From contig JAQOOI010000064.1 of NCBI GenBank assembly GCA_028554645.1, positions 620,001 to 684,000 on the forward strand: DNA of 64,000 bases. Reading direction: 5' to 3'. The translations under genes and the position numbers were made by a program. This document shows, in pieces, positions 23,805 through 34,968 of this stretch. Each line of letters starts with the position of its first letter. Within the stretch, counting starts at the first letter, position 1. The notes beneath the pieces were generated by a model. It had not been told where the DNA came from. It did no database searches and saw only the letters and a list, made by a program, of their open reading frames with translations. Source of the DNA: Omphalotus guepiniiformis. Taxonomy: Eukaryota; Basidiomycota; Agaricomycetes; Agaricales; Omphalotaceae.

Positions 23805-24591
23805 AGTCCTCCGATTTGCGTGAACCCCCGCTGCTGAACGGGTACTTTTCTTCCATCCTGGCCTCCCATTTTCTCCAGAAGCAGTCGTATTTGTCGGTTG
23901 CAAGACGCCGCGTCGTAGACTTTGAAATGTATTGAAATAGCTACTTTGGCACCGCTCCACTATCATCCGAGCTTTTCCGGCGAGCTATAGCGTGTGCTCT
24001 AACAAGAACACAGAAAGATTGCATCGTGTGCAGGCTACGGTGAGAAAAAGAGCGGTCACTACTATCACGGCGAGTTGCCTCGCGGTTAAAGCGATCCGGC
24101 AAGAGTGGTTCCTGCTTACTGGATTCATTCCATTCAGGTGCTTGTTGCATCCCGTCGTCATATCCATTTTCCATTTTTGAGCCCAGATGAGGGCGGCGAT
24201 CCCGACTTGGTTAGGACACCAGGAACTTCATGCTAATATACTGTCAGTGACAGTTCAGGTACTCAGAAGTACGGGACGACTGGAGTCAAAATAGCCAAGT
24301 AGTCGAGAGGTGCTAGCGATCGCAACGGGAGAACAGTGATGAATATGAGATGAGGTGACACCTGTTTCGACTCGATAAGTACCCTTGAAGCACCGGTGCC
24401 TGGCGACAGTATGGAGAATTTTTCTTTTTAGTCTCAAACGTTCTTACAGGCTTCACCTTCGCTGCGGGAATGTGCGGAGGAACATGAACCGTCGCTGCAC
24501 TGACCCAGTGAACCCCTTTTTTTCCTTCCATCAGGATCGAGGCAGATATTTTCTTATCCGCGCGAGATCAGTCCTGAGCTGAGCGGTATCG
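23805..24591. other. Gene-poor stretch after OGG1
   Basis: No conserved gene is seen. A 77-codon ATG-initiated frame on the minus strand (24174-23941) has no recognisable family, no neighbouring exons and no promoter signal, so I do not call it. The end of this stretch should contain the control region of the secreted-peptide gene. Confidence 0.45.
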
Positions 24592-24598
24592 TATAAAT
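24592..24598 (+). promoter_or_regulatory. TATA box of the secreted-peptide gene
   Basis: TATAAAT lies 98 bp before the start codon at 24690. It is followed by a pyrimidine-rich leader (CTTATCCTTCTC) and the start context CATAATG. This is one of only two clear, well-placed TATA boxes I saw in the window, which suggests strong or condition-dependent transcription. Confidence 0.65.
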
Positions 24599-24689
24599 GC
24601 AGGTGTTGCCTCTGTTTCTCCCCATCTTCAGGCGAACTACCTGCTTTTCAGATCCACTCACATACTTATCCTTCTCATAATCAATCATA

Positions 24690-25055
24690 ATGCGTTTAAA
24701 CGCTCTTTTCGCCAGTGTCGCTGCATATATGCTTGCAACTACATACGCCGTTCCCGTTACCCAGGTGAGTTCTGTCATCTCATGTTTCCGCCAAAATGCT
24801 AATCATCGTATCACTGTCCAGCGTGGTGATCTTGCTGTAGTTGCGAGAGGCACTGAAACTGAAGTAAATCTTTGTCGTTGACATCTCTAGCGCACGTATG
24901 CTGATTTCCAGTTGTTTTTCCCTTATCAGAAAGCTATTGCTGGCGGCAGCCTTCAAGAGCGTGAAATATCTTCGGTGGACTACCGCGCTACACCCTCTTG
25001 GAAATATCGGGACGCTCCAGCTCCCCTCATGACCGCGCCAGGGTGGAAGCGTTAA
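24690..25055 (+). CDS. Small secreted protein, 80 residues, unknown function
   Basis: Three exons (24690-24764, 24822-24863, 24930-25055) join in frame with consensus GTGAGT and GTAAAT donors and CAG acceptors. The first exon is a signal peptide: MRLNALFASVAAYMLATTYA, with probable cleavage after a small-residue end such as TTYA-V. The mature part is about 60 residues with no cysteine. It contains several Arg-ending segments (VVARGT, LQEREI, VDYRAT, WKYRDA) and ends in a dibasic KR (PGWKR). That pattern could suit processing by Kex2-like or related proteases into short peptides, but only the terminal site is a classic KR. No family is recognised. The TATA box, the small size and the isolated position fit a secreted effector-like, structural or signalling peptide (inference). 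Confidence 0.7.
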
Positions 25056-26051
25056 CCCGAGGGCATAAGAGTCGTGATATGGCTTCTACGGACTTGTCCT
25101 CCGGAGTTCTATTTTCCTTATCGACTTGGTTCCTCGCGAAAAATCCATGCAGCTACTTTTCGGAGTCGGGAATACCGACGTAGATTGTAGTTGGCCTTGC
25201 TCTCGGAGGATTGTTCCTCGAAAACGTTACCGAATGTTTATGGGAGTTTGTGACGCCGGGAGTTGTTTGAATGGTCCTGGGTTTACTTGATGTTGTTTAT
25301 CCTTTGTCTACACTCCTTCGACGAACTGTCTGTCCCTTCTCGGGCCTCCTTTTGATTTCTTGTAACTTCTGTATATGCGATTGAATTGTTCATGCACAGC
25401 TTGCGCGACCCGTTTTCGTCAAAAGAATCTGTAAGTAAACACGGTCCATGCTACCCATAGCTCAATCTCTGAATTCACTTTGCTCTACGGTGTCAGGTGG
25501 ATATCAATTGAGATACTGCACAATGTCGCGAGCGACAGGGGCAATATACGCATCAAGTAGGTACATATAGCGGCGGGCACAAAGCAGCTTCTTAACTTAA
25601 TTATACGAGTTTGGGTGTGCTTGACCGAATCATTCGGACGATGGGTTCTGATGAAGGAAGTGTTCTTGTTGTAGGATAGTTACATGGTGGGTACCTTGAC
25701 ACGTCAAGCGTCGTCAACGAACCATCTGTATAAGGTTCATTGCTTCCAGCACTGGCTTCCTCCAGGTCCTAAGTACCCCCTGTTCCTACCTTCCTTGGAC
25801 CCAATGCCGTGTAGTCTCGTTTCTTCTCCTGAGTAACTTGCAGCTTCCTGACCGCCGGCTCCACTTTGTGGGACAAGAGAGTGAGAAGCAGGTGAAGAGA
25901 TGAGAGCTAGATTGGGCCCTTCGATCTTGCGATATCCTCGGCTTAAATTATGCGGTGGAATAACACTTGTTTGACAAAATTGTCTACGATATCTAAGGTC
26001 AAACAAATGTAAAATGACAGGTTTACAGCAATGCCCAGAACCACTTTGAAT
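25056..26051. other. Convergent intergenic stretch
   Basis: Almost 1 kb between the secreted-peptide stop and the MFS stop. It contains both 3' ends; T-rich stretches follow 25270. A minus-strand frame at 26006-25737 has no domain resemblance. No repeat or RNA gene was seen. Confidence 0.45.
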
Positions 26052-28221
26052 CTATGGAATATCATCTATAGGAGGCCCGAGGGCCTTCTTCCTATTTCTT
26101 GCAGCTCGCTTGGCACGGCACGACGGCCCAAGCTTTACTGCCAGATACAACAGGGGAGTAGAGATGATGCAAATACCATTCAAGAGCACGTAGGTCCATC
26201 CTGCCCCCATTCTCTTCAGTATAAGGTTGATCACTGATACAAACAGCGCTCCCAATTCACATCGAACGACGTTGTTCTGATCGTCAAACACGATTAGCAT
26301 GAAATCGGGCCCACCAGTGCATCTTTCACTTACACAAGCGGTAACAGAAGAGCCTTGACCAGGGGCCAAATCAAGAATCAGCGTTTGTGTTGCATTCATG
26401 ACGGACATACTCGTCCATCCGACTACGCCCAGACGTAAGTAAGGACTACCAGAAAACCACAAGGTCAATTGATGAGACGTACTAATAAACTGTAGTATAA
26501 GAGGAGCAGCAATGTTCACTTTTCTCTCGAGACACCAGCCGTACCCAATTCCAGCACCAACGAAGGCTAAAATAAAGTACGGCATTGATCTTAATCTGGC
26601 CTGAAAAATATGCTTGGTATATTTGAACAACGAGAACACCGTTTGTTAAAGCGCACCTTTTCAATTGGAAAGCTTTCACTCAGCTCCCCTTGGTTTTCTG
26701 CAGCAGTTTTCTCCCCAAAATTCTCGCTTTGGCGGAGATACTGCTTCTTGACCCGCTGAAAATCCCAATCTAGCATTTTTCCGCCTACTAGACTCCCAAA
26801 GCCGGTACCACCCCCGATGGCAAGGAAGCACAAACCAATAGTCGTGTCATTCAGAAAAGGGTAAAGTTCGGAGAACAGAGAAGATATTGATGCGGTCACG
26901 GAGTAGAACGTTGCATATATGATAGCATTGAAGACTAGTAGCAGTAGTATGTCCAGGTTTTTCAGTAACAACAAAGGGTTTTGGAAGTTTGTTTTGGATT
27001 GCGTTGGCCCATCTAGTGGCATGGTGTGTATGCTATGCCGTCCAATAATCGGAACGACCGGTCTGTAGACGCGAGGATGAGGTGGAGTAATACTGCCATT
27101 CCCCACCATCAGTCGTAAAGTTTCGGGCAAAAAACTATATGAACTGCTGTGAGGATTTGCGTACATAGACATATAGAAGACTCGCTCACAGAATGGTCAC
27201 TAAACAACCAATTCCCGACGCAATGCACAAGAACCAAAAGATCGATCTGTAGAGAGAATGAGACTGTAGATTCTCCTAGACATTGTCACAGTATAAAGCT
27301 ACCTCCAGCCCAGCCCATCTAATAAAACTCCGCCTATGACTGGACCTACAGATGGACCAAACTGAAACTGCCTTCAGTAACAAGAACGATAAATGTAAGT
27401 AGTAAAAACGATTACCATGGGACCTGTGACACCTCTTAGTCGTGCGAAGAACATGGGCGGAGGATTGACTCACCTAGAGAATAGAAACCAAAGAACCCGC
27501 CACGCTCAGCTGGCTCACTTATGTCGCCAATAACGCCAGCACCTGTGACTACAGTTAGTATCATATCAGAAGAAGGCTGAGGCGATACGTGCCTAAAGCA
27601 ATCGTGCTTGCAGAACCCGTCGCTTGTATACATCGTAGCAGCATCAACAACCAGAAATCATTGGTGGGCACGAGTGCTAGCCCGACGCATGATAAGCACA
27701 ACACCATCAAACACAACACGAACACCGGTCTCCTTCCATAGAAATCTGCTAGGCTCCCAAATACAACAGGAGCTTTGGATCATATTAGATTTCAGTCTGA
27801 TTCCAGCGTGCAAAGTGCGAACTCACAAAGACCCTGCAGCACCATGTACATAGTCACCTGACCATAGGAAAATGAGTACTTTTGAATGGTATTGAAGACG
27901 AAACACTCACAGTTAGATTTATCAGTTCAGTGGATTTGTTAAAAGCTGTAGCAAGGGTAGGAATTGCCGGGAAATAGACATTGGCTGTGAATGGACTGTT
28001 GATGTCAAGCACTGTCACGACAAGAATCTACGAATTCAGTATATATACCTGTAGAGTCCGGCAAACGATACAAGTGCCACAATGAACCATTTCTCTTTCT
28101 TGGAATATACACTGTATGGTGGTCGCCTATTCGTAGACGGAGAATAATCCACAGGTGTATCTTGGTCGATCGTAGTTTGTTCTGAAGAAGTAGAACTTGG
28201 TGCTTGTGAGTGTCCTGGCAT
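26052..28221 (-). CDS. MFS drug:H+ antiporter, DHA1 type
   Basis: A 12-helix major-facilitator transporter assembled from about nine exons. The start MPGHSQAPSSTSSEQ opens a cytosolic Ser/Thr-rich tail, and the first helix follows KEKWFIVALVSFAG. Motif A (GSLADFYGRRPVF, near 27745) marks the loop between helices 2 and 3, and motif C (FGPSVGPVIGGVLLDG, near 27310-27350) marks helix 5, which identifies a drug:proton antiporter. A charged central loop (LRQSENFGEKTAAENQ) joins the two halves. Length and motifs fit the fungal Qdr/DHA1-12 group, which exports drugs, polyamines or weak acids; the substrate is unknown. It ends ARNRKKALGPPIDDIP. Confidence 0.88.
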
Positions 28222-28499
28222 ATGTTCTCGTTACTGTGCACGTTTAAAAGGGCAGCACGGAACGAGGCTTTTTATAAGGAACGTCGGACAACTTTCGGAC
28301 ATATCAAAAGTGAGCCGGAAGTGAGCCGTGAGGATCATAATAGGCATCTGTAGGCATGCGGCGTGATAGGCCAATCGGATATCTGACAACTACCAGGTAT
28401 GTATACTGAGGCTCTGTGAATCTACACACGTAAGTTGCTCAGGTGCATCCTTTATTCCAGGTTTATACAAGCTGATTATTAATCCCGAGTACATACCAA

Positions 28500-30543
28500 T
28501 CACACCATTACAACTCCTACTCCCCTGCCAGGTGAAGTGCCGCCAACGGTGGTCATTCCTGCTAAAGGAGCAGTTCGCCAATTATACAAATAGAAGTTGA
28601 GGTATCCACTCCCTGTCCCAAACTTGACAAATGTGATCAATAATGCGCCTCGGATTAGAGCAAATGGACCTTACTCGAAGATCTTTGAGGAACAAGGCGT
28701 TATCCATAATCGTTATGCCGTTGAATACATCGAACTTCGCGTTGTTTGCGATTATCAAAGTATCTCCTATCAGTGCGAGAAGTCTTTCTTTCAGAGTGCC
28801 GTTTTCATCTGCATTATCCTTGAATGCGGCATCTGTGGCGTAATAGTGCAGATAGGCTGCTTCAAGGACCGAATGCGTCGAGTGATTGATGACGGTTGAG
28901 GGTAGTGAATAAAAAGACACGAAGTCGGTTATTTTGTGCGTGTTTGGGTTCTAATACGTGATGTATCTTGGGGTACAAAAGGGAAAAATCTGGTGGGACT
29001 TACTTCGACGACATATGACCACATTACTTGTCCATCTCTTCTCCACTTCCCTCCGGACCCACTCTTGCCACTGCCAGTCAGGAACTGGTGCTTGACCTCT
29101 TCAGCGTTCATTATAGGCACCATGTCAAATCTCTCCATGTACTTTTCGTACAGTTCAGTAACTTCCGGGATGTCCTTTTCCGTCATCTCACGAACGCCCG
29201 GTATTGTACACTTGTTGCTCAACTGATTGACGCGGATCATCCGAGCTAAGGTCATATTACGGGGCACATAAGAAAATTTTATGTCAACGAGTTTTGCGAC
29301 GTTCAGATTTCGGTGGTGATACCTGAAAGGAATTAGCAGGTAAGAATCTAGTTCAAGTACTGAGACCTTACTGAGTTGTCGATACAGGGGTGGGTAATAC
29401 CACCCCAGCAGTGTAAATTGCCTGAAAGATGCCCATCAAATGAATTTGCCGTGTCACCTCTTTGATCAAGACCGGTGCAAGACGTTTGGACCGCAGCTTC
29501 TTGTGAACACAGAGATAGTTGATCTCAGCTGCCATGAATTTGCTGAGGAGGGGGGTTTTTGGGATGGAGTAAACCGTTAGAGATTTAACAACTTACCGTT
29601 TCCGTACCCGAAGTAACATCGGTACACCCGAGATGAAAGCAACAAGTTTCTTGTTTGATTTCACTCTTACTCCGATGTGCCACTCCTTGTGATACCCAGG
29701 GACTTGCAGAGCCCTGAGAAATACCTCAGAATAATGCAGCACATGTACTAGTTGAAACTTACCACTGTAGAAATTCTGCGCTGTATTTGAATCGGAAGGT
29801 CGCGTCGTCGTCCTCGATATAATTCAAAGAAAGAAGATCATAGACCTCTCTGCTCTGGGTTGAAGATTAATCCTCTTGCTTCCGCTATAGCGTCCAAGAG
29901 ATTCATACCTGATCAGAATCAGTAATGTCTATCGTTGTCCATTCAAAGTCCTTGGGAAGAGGGTATGGTTCCTGCCGAACTTCTTCCCGAGGCCTGGAGG
30001 GTTCAATGTATCCGTCTTCCTCTGGAGGGCCCTCACCTGTGCAAACGTCAGCCAAACGAAAGCACGGAAAAGTATATCAGTTTGAAATTACCCATCTGGG
30101 GGACGGGCTGCGTCGACCAAAACTACAATCATAGATCAGAGTTGTCATTCATAACACGGGAACGTACGAACCTTATGTTCCCCGATGTCTTTTCTATTCA
30201 AGCCCCCAGGCCCCGCCTTCCCTTTCACGATGTCCATGAGCTTCATGTGTTCTAAGGCTTGACGGACAGTCTCTTCGTTCGCATCCTCACTCCCCTCACC
30301 GCCCTCCGCTTTGACAGTTTCAAGCACACGATTAACCAATTCCTGGGGTATGGATTTCTGCGTCAGCGCATTAAAAGCTCTGGCGGCTTTCGACTTTTTT
30401 TTCTTCTTCTTCTTGCTTGTAGAGGCTGTAGAAGAAGAAGGTTCTTGAAGGGTCCCAAGGTCAGTGTTATCATCGGACTCGTCTTGACCATCTGAGTCCT
30501 GAGTGGTGTCAATTTCTTCTATCTTGGTTGACTGTGCAGACAT
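28500..30543 (-). CDS. NMT1: Glycylpeptide N-tetradecanoyltransferase (N-myristoyltransferase)
   Basis: Attaches myristate to the N-terminal glycine of nascent proteins. The N-terminus is Asp/Ser-rich followed by a lysine run ([13 protein letters not shown]), the usual ribosome-targeting element. The catalytic domain shows [19 protein letters not shown] (signature 1), [38 protein letters not shown] and the end GRGVGVVMV, whose C-terminal carboxylate is catalytic in this family. Signature 2, normally KFGxGDG, reads RFGTGSG here, after the intron at about 28620-28675. About ten introns. It lies in tandem with UFD1, 209 bp downstream of that gene. Confidence 0.94.
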
Positions 30544-30752
30544 GGTTTGCCGTAGATCAGATGCTAGTATTATAATCTATATCTGTACTCGTGTTCCGGC
30601 GCTTACATAAAGCATTTCCAAATATAGGAGTATGATATTGCAGGGCGCTTCTGTCTGAGTTTCTACGCGAGTAAAGAGTCTATGTCGTTATACTTACAAT
30701 ATGTATACAGGATGATCAGTTTGTTCGAATAGCTAATGCGTCTCCCTCATAA

Positions 30753-32349
30753 CTAATCACTGTCAATCATGATCACGTCGTCGTCGTCATCGACACCCCA
30801 GTCGATGTCGGGAGAAAGGCTACGCTCCTTTTGCTTTCCCTTTTTCTCCTGAGTGTGATTAGAAGAATCTCTCTGAGGAAGTCTCGGAATCCTAGCGCCG
30901 CCCGCTCCAACTGTCCCGGATTCGTTTGGAGTACTGTTACCGAGTGTTCGGCCGGTGCCAGTCCAAGACGAGGAAGCGTCAGAACTCTCTTTCGACTCCT
31001 TCTCCTTGCCTTTCGATGAAGACACATTTTGCGAGTTCGATGCTGATCGACCATTGAGACTGCGTCCAGACCCAGAAAATGCGACTGATTCCTATAGAGT
31101 ACTCAACTATCAGCGCATAGCAAGTGCGGAAAAACAGTTGCACAAACTCGTGACAGATCTGGTGATGGTGAGCTTGAGGTCTCTGGAGGTACGTAGGGCG
31201 TTACATTGAAGCCAAAGAATAACTTGCCAAAGGGAAGATTGAGAGCCGCGGGAACCTTGACATCAGTCTCTAGAGAGGCATTTGAGACGATACGACGATT
31301 GCTGGTAGCAGTTCATCAGTAGATGCGACATGAACCAGAAGAAACAGCGAATTACTCGGTCTTGATTATTTTACTCCCTTCGGGAACTTGCTCCACCTTT
31401 CGGTGACTGATACCCTTTCCCTTGGTTTTACGCCCAGCAAGAGTTTCACCTTTGCCTTTAAAACTTTCCCAATGATCACCATCCTTGCTCACAACCGTCT
31501 GCCCAGTGCTTGCCCCCGCGAATCCCCCGCTCAAGGAAGACCCTGGACGCGAAGACCCAGGTGATGAAGAGTTCAGGTCGATCTTCAACTTTGAGGCCAT
31601 AGTGGCAGGGGGCGCAGCTTTGGGCCTTTCAGGTTCGACGTAGCCCACTGGTGCCGCGAAATCGACCTCCAAATCTGTGTCCAGAACACTGATTCCCCCG
31701 CCCCCGGGACTAGTCTCCATGACGAGTAGCCCGAAGACGATAGAGTTGTAGCATATTTCGATGATATCGCCCTGCGTCAGGGCCGAGAAATTACGAAGAG
31801 CTTGTTCAAGACTACACCATTGTTAGAAAATGACAGGGTCAGACGTTCGGGTCATTGCAACGTACACGGCTTTGGGATCAGAGATCTCCAAAAAGTGCAC
31901 CGTCTGAGCCTGCAGTTTGACCAACTTGCCCTTGGACAGCTCAGTTCCCGTGATCCGAATCGGATCACCTTCATTCAGCCGTAATGTTTTCATCATCCAA
32001 TAGGGCAGGTGGACCACACCCTCTTCAGCGATAAATTCGAGTACACCAGCATGTGTTTCAGCAGCAGAATTCGCTGGATTGCGAAGCTTGAACATCCAGG
32101 GCGATTCGAGATCGAGCGCTGTTAAGTTTGCCAGAGCAGAGGGAGGCATTATTACTGCGAGTGACTGGATCAGCACTAGAAAATCCATTAACGGTGACGC
32201 GTACTCTTGCCACCGTACGAAACATTCTCTCGCTCTCGTCCAGGCAACATAGCGACACTATATGCTTTAAGATACTCATCGTAAGCTCTTGGAGACGCCC
32301 TTCCCATCTGCTGGCCGTAGCCATGAGGAAATCCACTGTAGGAAGTCAT
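30753..32349 (-). CDS. UFD1: Ubiquitin fusion degradation protein 1
   Basis: Ufd1 with Npl4 is the ubiquitin adaptor of Cdc48/p97 in ERAD and other extraction processes. The spliced N-terminus reads MTSYSGFPHGYGQQMG, LKAYSVAMLPGRERENVSYG and GGKIIMPPSALANLTALD, characteristic of the Ufd1 double-psi barrel. Further family blocks are FKLRNPANSAAETHAGVLEF, LPYWMMKTLRLNEGD and LRNFSALTQGDII. The C-terminal half is Ser/Gly-rich and ends in an acidic block (DIDWGVDDDDDVIMIDSD). The intron before the last exon starts GTTTGT and ends TATAG (about 31090-31150). The start at 32349 gives the family N-terminus. Confidence 0.94.
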
Positions 32350-32650
32350 GGATGAGACAGCAATGAACTATAGGTAAATCGCAACCCACCCCGCCGTTAA
32401 CTGGGCGAACAGACCTCCTGGTGCTTGATTTGAAAACTGACTAGAGTAAGCATATCAGAGTAGAGAATACGATAATGATACTAACAAAGTTCATAATAAA
32501 TCCAGAAATTGGAAAGATGAAAAGGAGTGAAGTAACAAAACAGCGAGTCGCATTGGACGCGTGTGCATTATTGCAAGGCACGTGGTCACGTTACTATCAG
32601 ACATCCTCTGCCTTAGTTTCTGCCTTCCTACCTGTAAGGCTACCGATTTC
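32350..32650. other. Divergent promoter region UFD1/CCT4
   Basis: 301 bp between the two start codons; nothing beyond the expected regulatory region was recognised. Confidence 0.45.
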
Positions 32651-34691
32651 ATGGCTTCTACTTCGGCGGCACCAGCCCAGCAGGGCATAACAAAGATTCT
32701 GTCAGGTTCCAATGCAGCATTCAATGACAAGGTGCACTACCATCTTGTTGATTTGGGGCCTCATCTTGACGCGTTTGATAGGGCAAACCCATGGAACTCA
32801 GATTATCGAATATGGTCGCAGCCAAGGGTACTTTTAAGTCTTTTGAAGAAAATGAATTTGGGCTGATCAAGCAATGCAGCGATTAGCGATGCTGTTCGCA
32901 CGTCATTGGGACCAAGAGGAATGGATAAAATGGTGCGTACGACCAGGACTTATCTATACATAGTGTTGAAGTACTTGATTCAAGATCCAAACTTCCAAAG
33001 GGGAAACCATTATCACAAACGATGGTGCTACTATCCTGAAAAGTATACAAGCACTTCACCCTGCTGCCAAAATGGCGAGTCAATGTCCTTTATTCAGACT
33101 GAAATTTTAATCGTTTCTTCCAGTTGGTCGATCTGTCTGCGGCGCAAGACGTAGAAGCGGGTGATGGCACTACTACTGTAGTGGTTTTAGCTGGCAGTCT
33201 TCTTGGTGCCGCTGAAAAGATGCTGCAAAAAGGCATCCACCCTACGATCATCGCCGAAGCCTTCTTAAAAGCCTCTACAAAAGCCACTGAATACCTTACA
33301 GACATCTCTACTCCTGTTGATTTGAATGATAAACCTAGTTTGTTACGCGCTGCCAGCACCTCTTTGAATTCTAAAGTACCGTGTCGATCTTTCATCCAAT
33401 GCGGGTTAAAGCTTATTTTTTCATATTTTTCCAGATCGTTTCACAGTACTCATCGACCTTGGCTCCCATCGCTGTGGCAGCGGTCACCCGTCTTGTTACG
33501 CCAACGTCGTCGAATGTCGATCTTCGTGATATTCGCGTTGTAAAAAAGGTCGGAGGGACAATAGAGGATACGGAATTGGTTGAAGGAGTCGTGCTGAACC
33601 AAAATGTTGTTGCCGCTGCCGGTGGGCCTACGAGGATGGAGAAGGCCAAAATTGCGATTATTCAATTTCAGCTTTCCGCCCCTAAACCTGACGTACGTAT
33701 ACAAGCCAAACCTTTCGCACAAATACTCATCTAAGCTGTCTTACAGATGGATAACACTGTCGTCATCAATGATTATCGCCAGATGGACAAGGTGATTAAA
33801 GAAGGTCGCCAGTACTTGCTCAATATCTGCAAGAAGATCAAGAAGGCAAACTGCAATGTGTTGCTCATCCAGAAATCCATTCTTCGCGATGCAGTAGATG
33901 ATATCTCCCTAAATTTCCTCAAGCGATTGAGCATCCTCGTCGTCAAAGATGTTGAACGTGACGAAATTGAGTTCCTATCCAAAAGCTTTGGCTCCAAACC
34001 CATAGCAGATATCGATGCTTTCACGGAGGATAAGCTTGGATACGCAGATTTAGTGGAAGAGACGTCCCAATCTGGTGTAAAGGTTGTGAAGATCACTGGT
34101 GTGAAGAACCGGGGACGTACTGTGAGCATTCTCGCAATGGGTAGTAACAACCTTGTTGTGGAGGAGTGCGAACGCAGTCTGCACGATGCCCTCTGTGTTG
34201 TTCGTTGCCTGGTCAAAAAACGGTAAATTGCTTTCCACTGTTAGACCCATGTGCTAAACTTGGTCTCATGCAGTGCGTTGATTGGTGGTGGAGGCGCACC
34301 CGAAGTGCATGTATCACGGATGTTGTCCCAATACGCCCAATCACTGAAGGGTATGGAGGCTTACTGCTTCCAAGCATACGCAGATGCTCTTGAAGTTATC
34401 CCAACTACTCTTGCTGAAAATGCTGGGCTCAATCCTATTGCAATTGTCACTGAATTGCGCAATCGGCATGCTCTTGGTGAGAGAAACGCAGGCATCAACG
34501 TCCGCAAGGCAAGCGTTCATTTCTTTCTCATCTACTATCAGGACTCATAGTCTTTACTACAGGGCCTCATTTCCAACATTCTCGAGGAGGATGTAGTACA
34601 ACCTCTCCTAGTCTCAACAAGTGCCATTGAACTATCCACTGAGACCGTTTGTCTGCTACTGAAGATTGATGATTATGTGCAAGCGCGATGA
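32651..34691 (+). CDS. CCT4: T-complex protein 1 subunit delta (CCT4)
   Basis: Subunit of the cytosolic TRiC/CCT chaperonin that folds actin and tubulin. It starts [17 protein letters not shown]. The nucleotide-binding blocks are [29 protein letters not shown] and [13 protein letters not shown]. The choice of delta over other subunits rests on [53 protein letters not shown] and the end [10 protein letters not shown]. Small 5' exons (32651-32731, 32782 on) join cleanly. The intron at 33075-33123 has a GC rather than a GT donor. About eight introns in all. Confidence 0.95.
33075..33123 (+). other. GC-AG intron in CCT4
   Basis: The exon must end in ATG (AAKM) and the next begin TTG (LVDLS) to keep the conserved chaperonin sequence. 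Between them lie 49 nt starting GCGAGTC and ending TTCCAG. The GT at 33079-33080 would add four bases and break the frame, so a GC donor is required. Confidence 0.8.
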
Positions 34692-34968
34692 GCATCACCA
34701 TAGAGCAGTGTACTAGAAAACTAATGCAATCTTGGTATTAACCGTAAACCGGACTACTGATATGTTTTGGTAGCTCGTTGATCAAAAAGCACAAGTAAAG
34801 TTCGTGAGAGGCGAGTATTGGCCACTAAATGAATATGATTGGATAAGTATGCAATAGGTTGGCTATGGTGCTTACACATGCATGTATATGTATCTAATTA
34901 GAATTGCAACTTTGCGAAAAGATTTACAACGATGTGATGTTGGAACATTAGAATCTGGTTATGCAATT

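Noticed and set aside
23941..24174. 77-codon ATG-initiated minus-strand frame in the gap after OGG1
   Set aside because: No family, no promoter, no adjoining exons; could be real only if transcript data show it.
25737..26006. 89-codon minus-strand frame downstream of the MFS stop
   Set aside because: Lies in the expected 3' region of the transporter and resembles nothing known.
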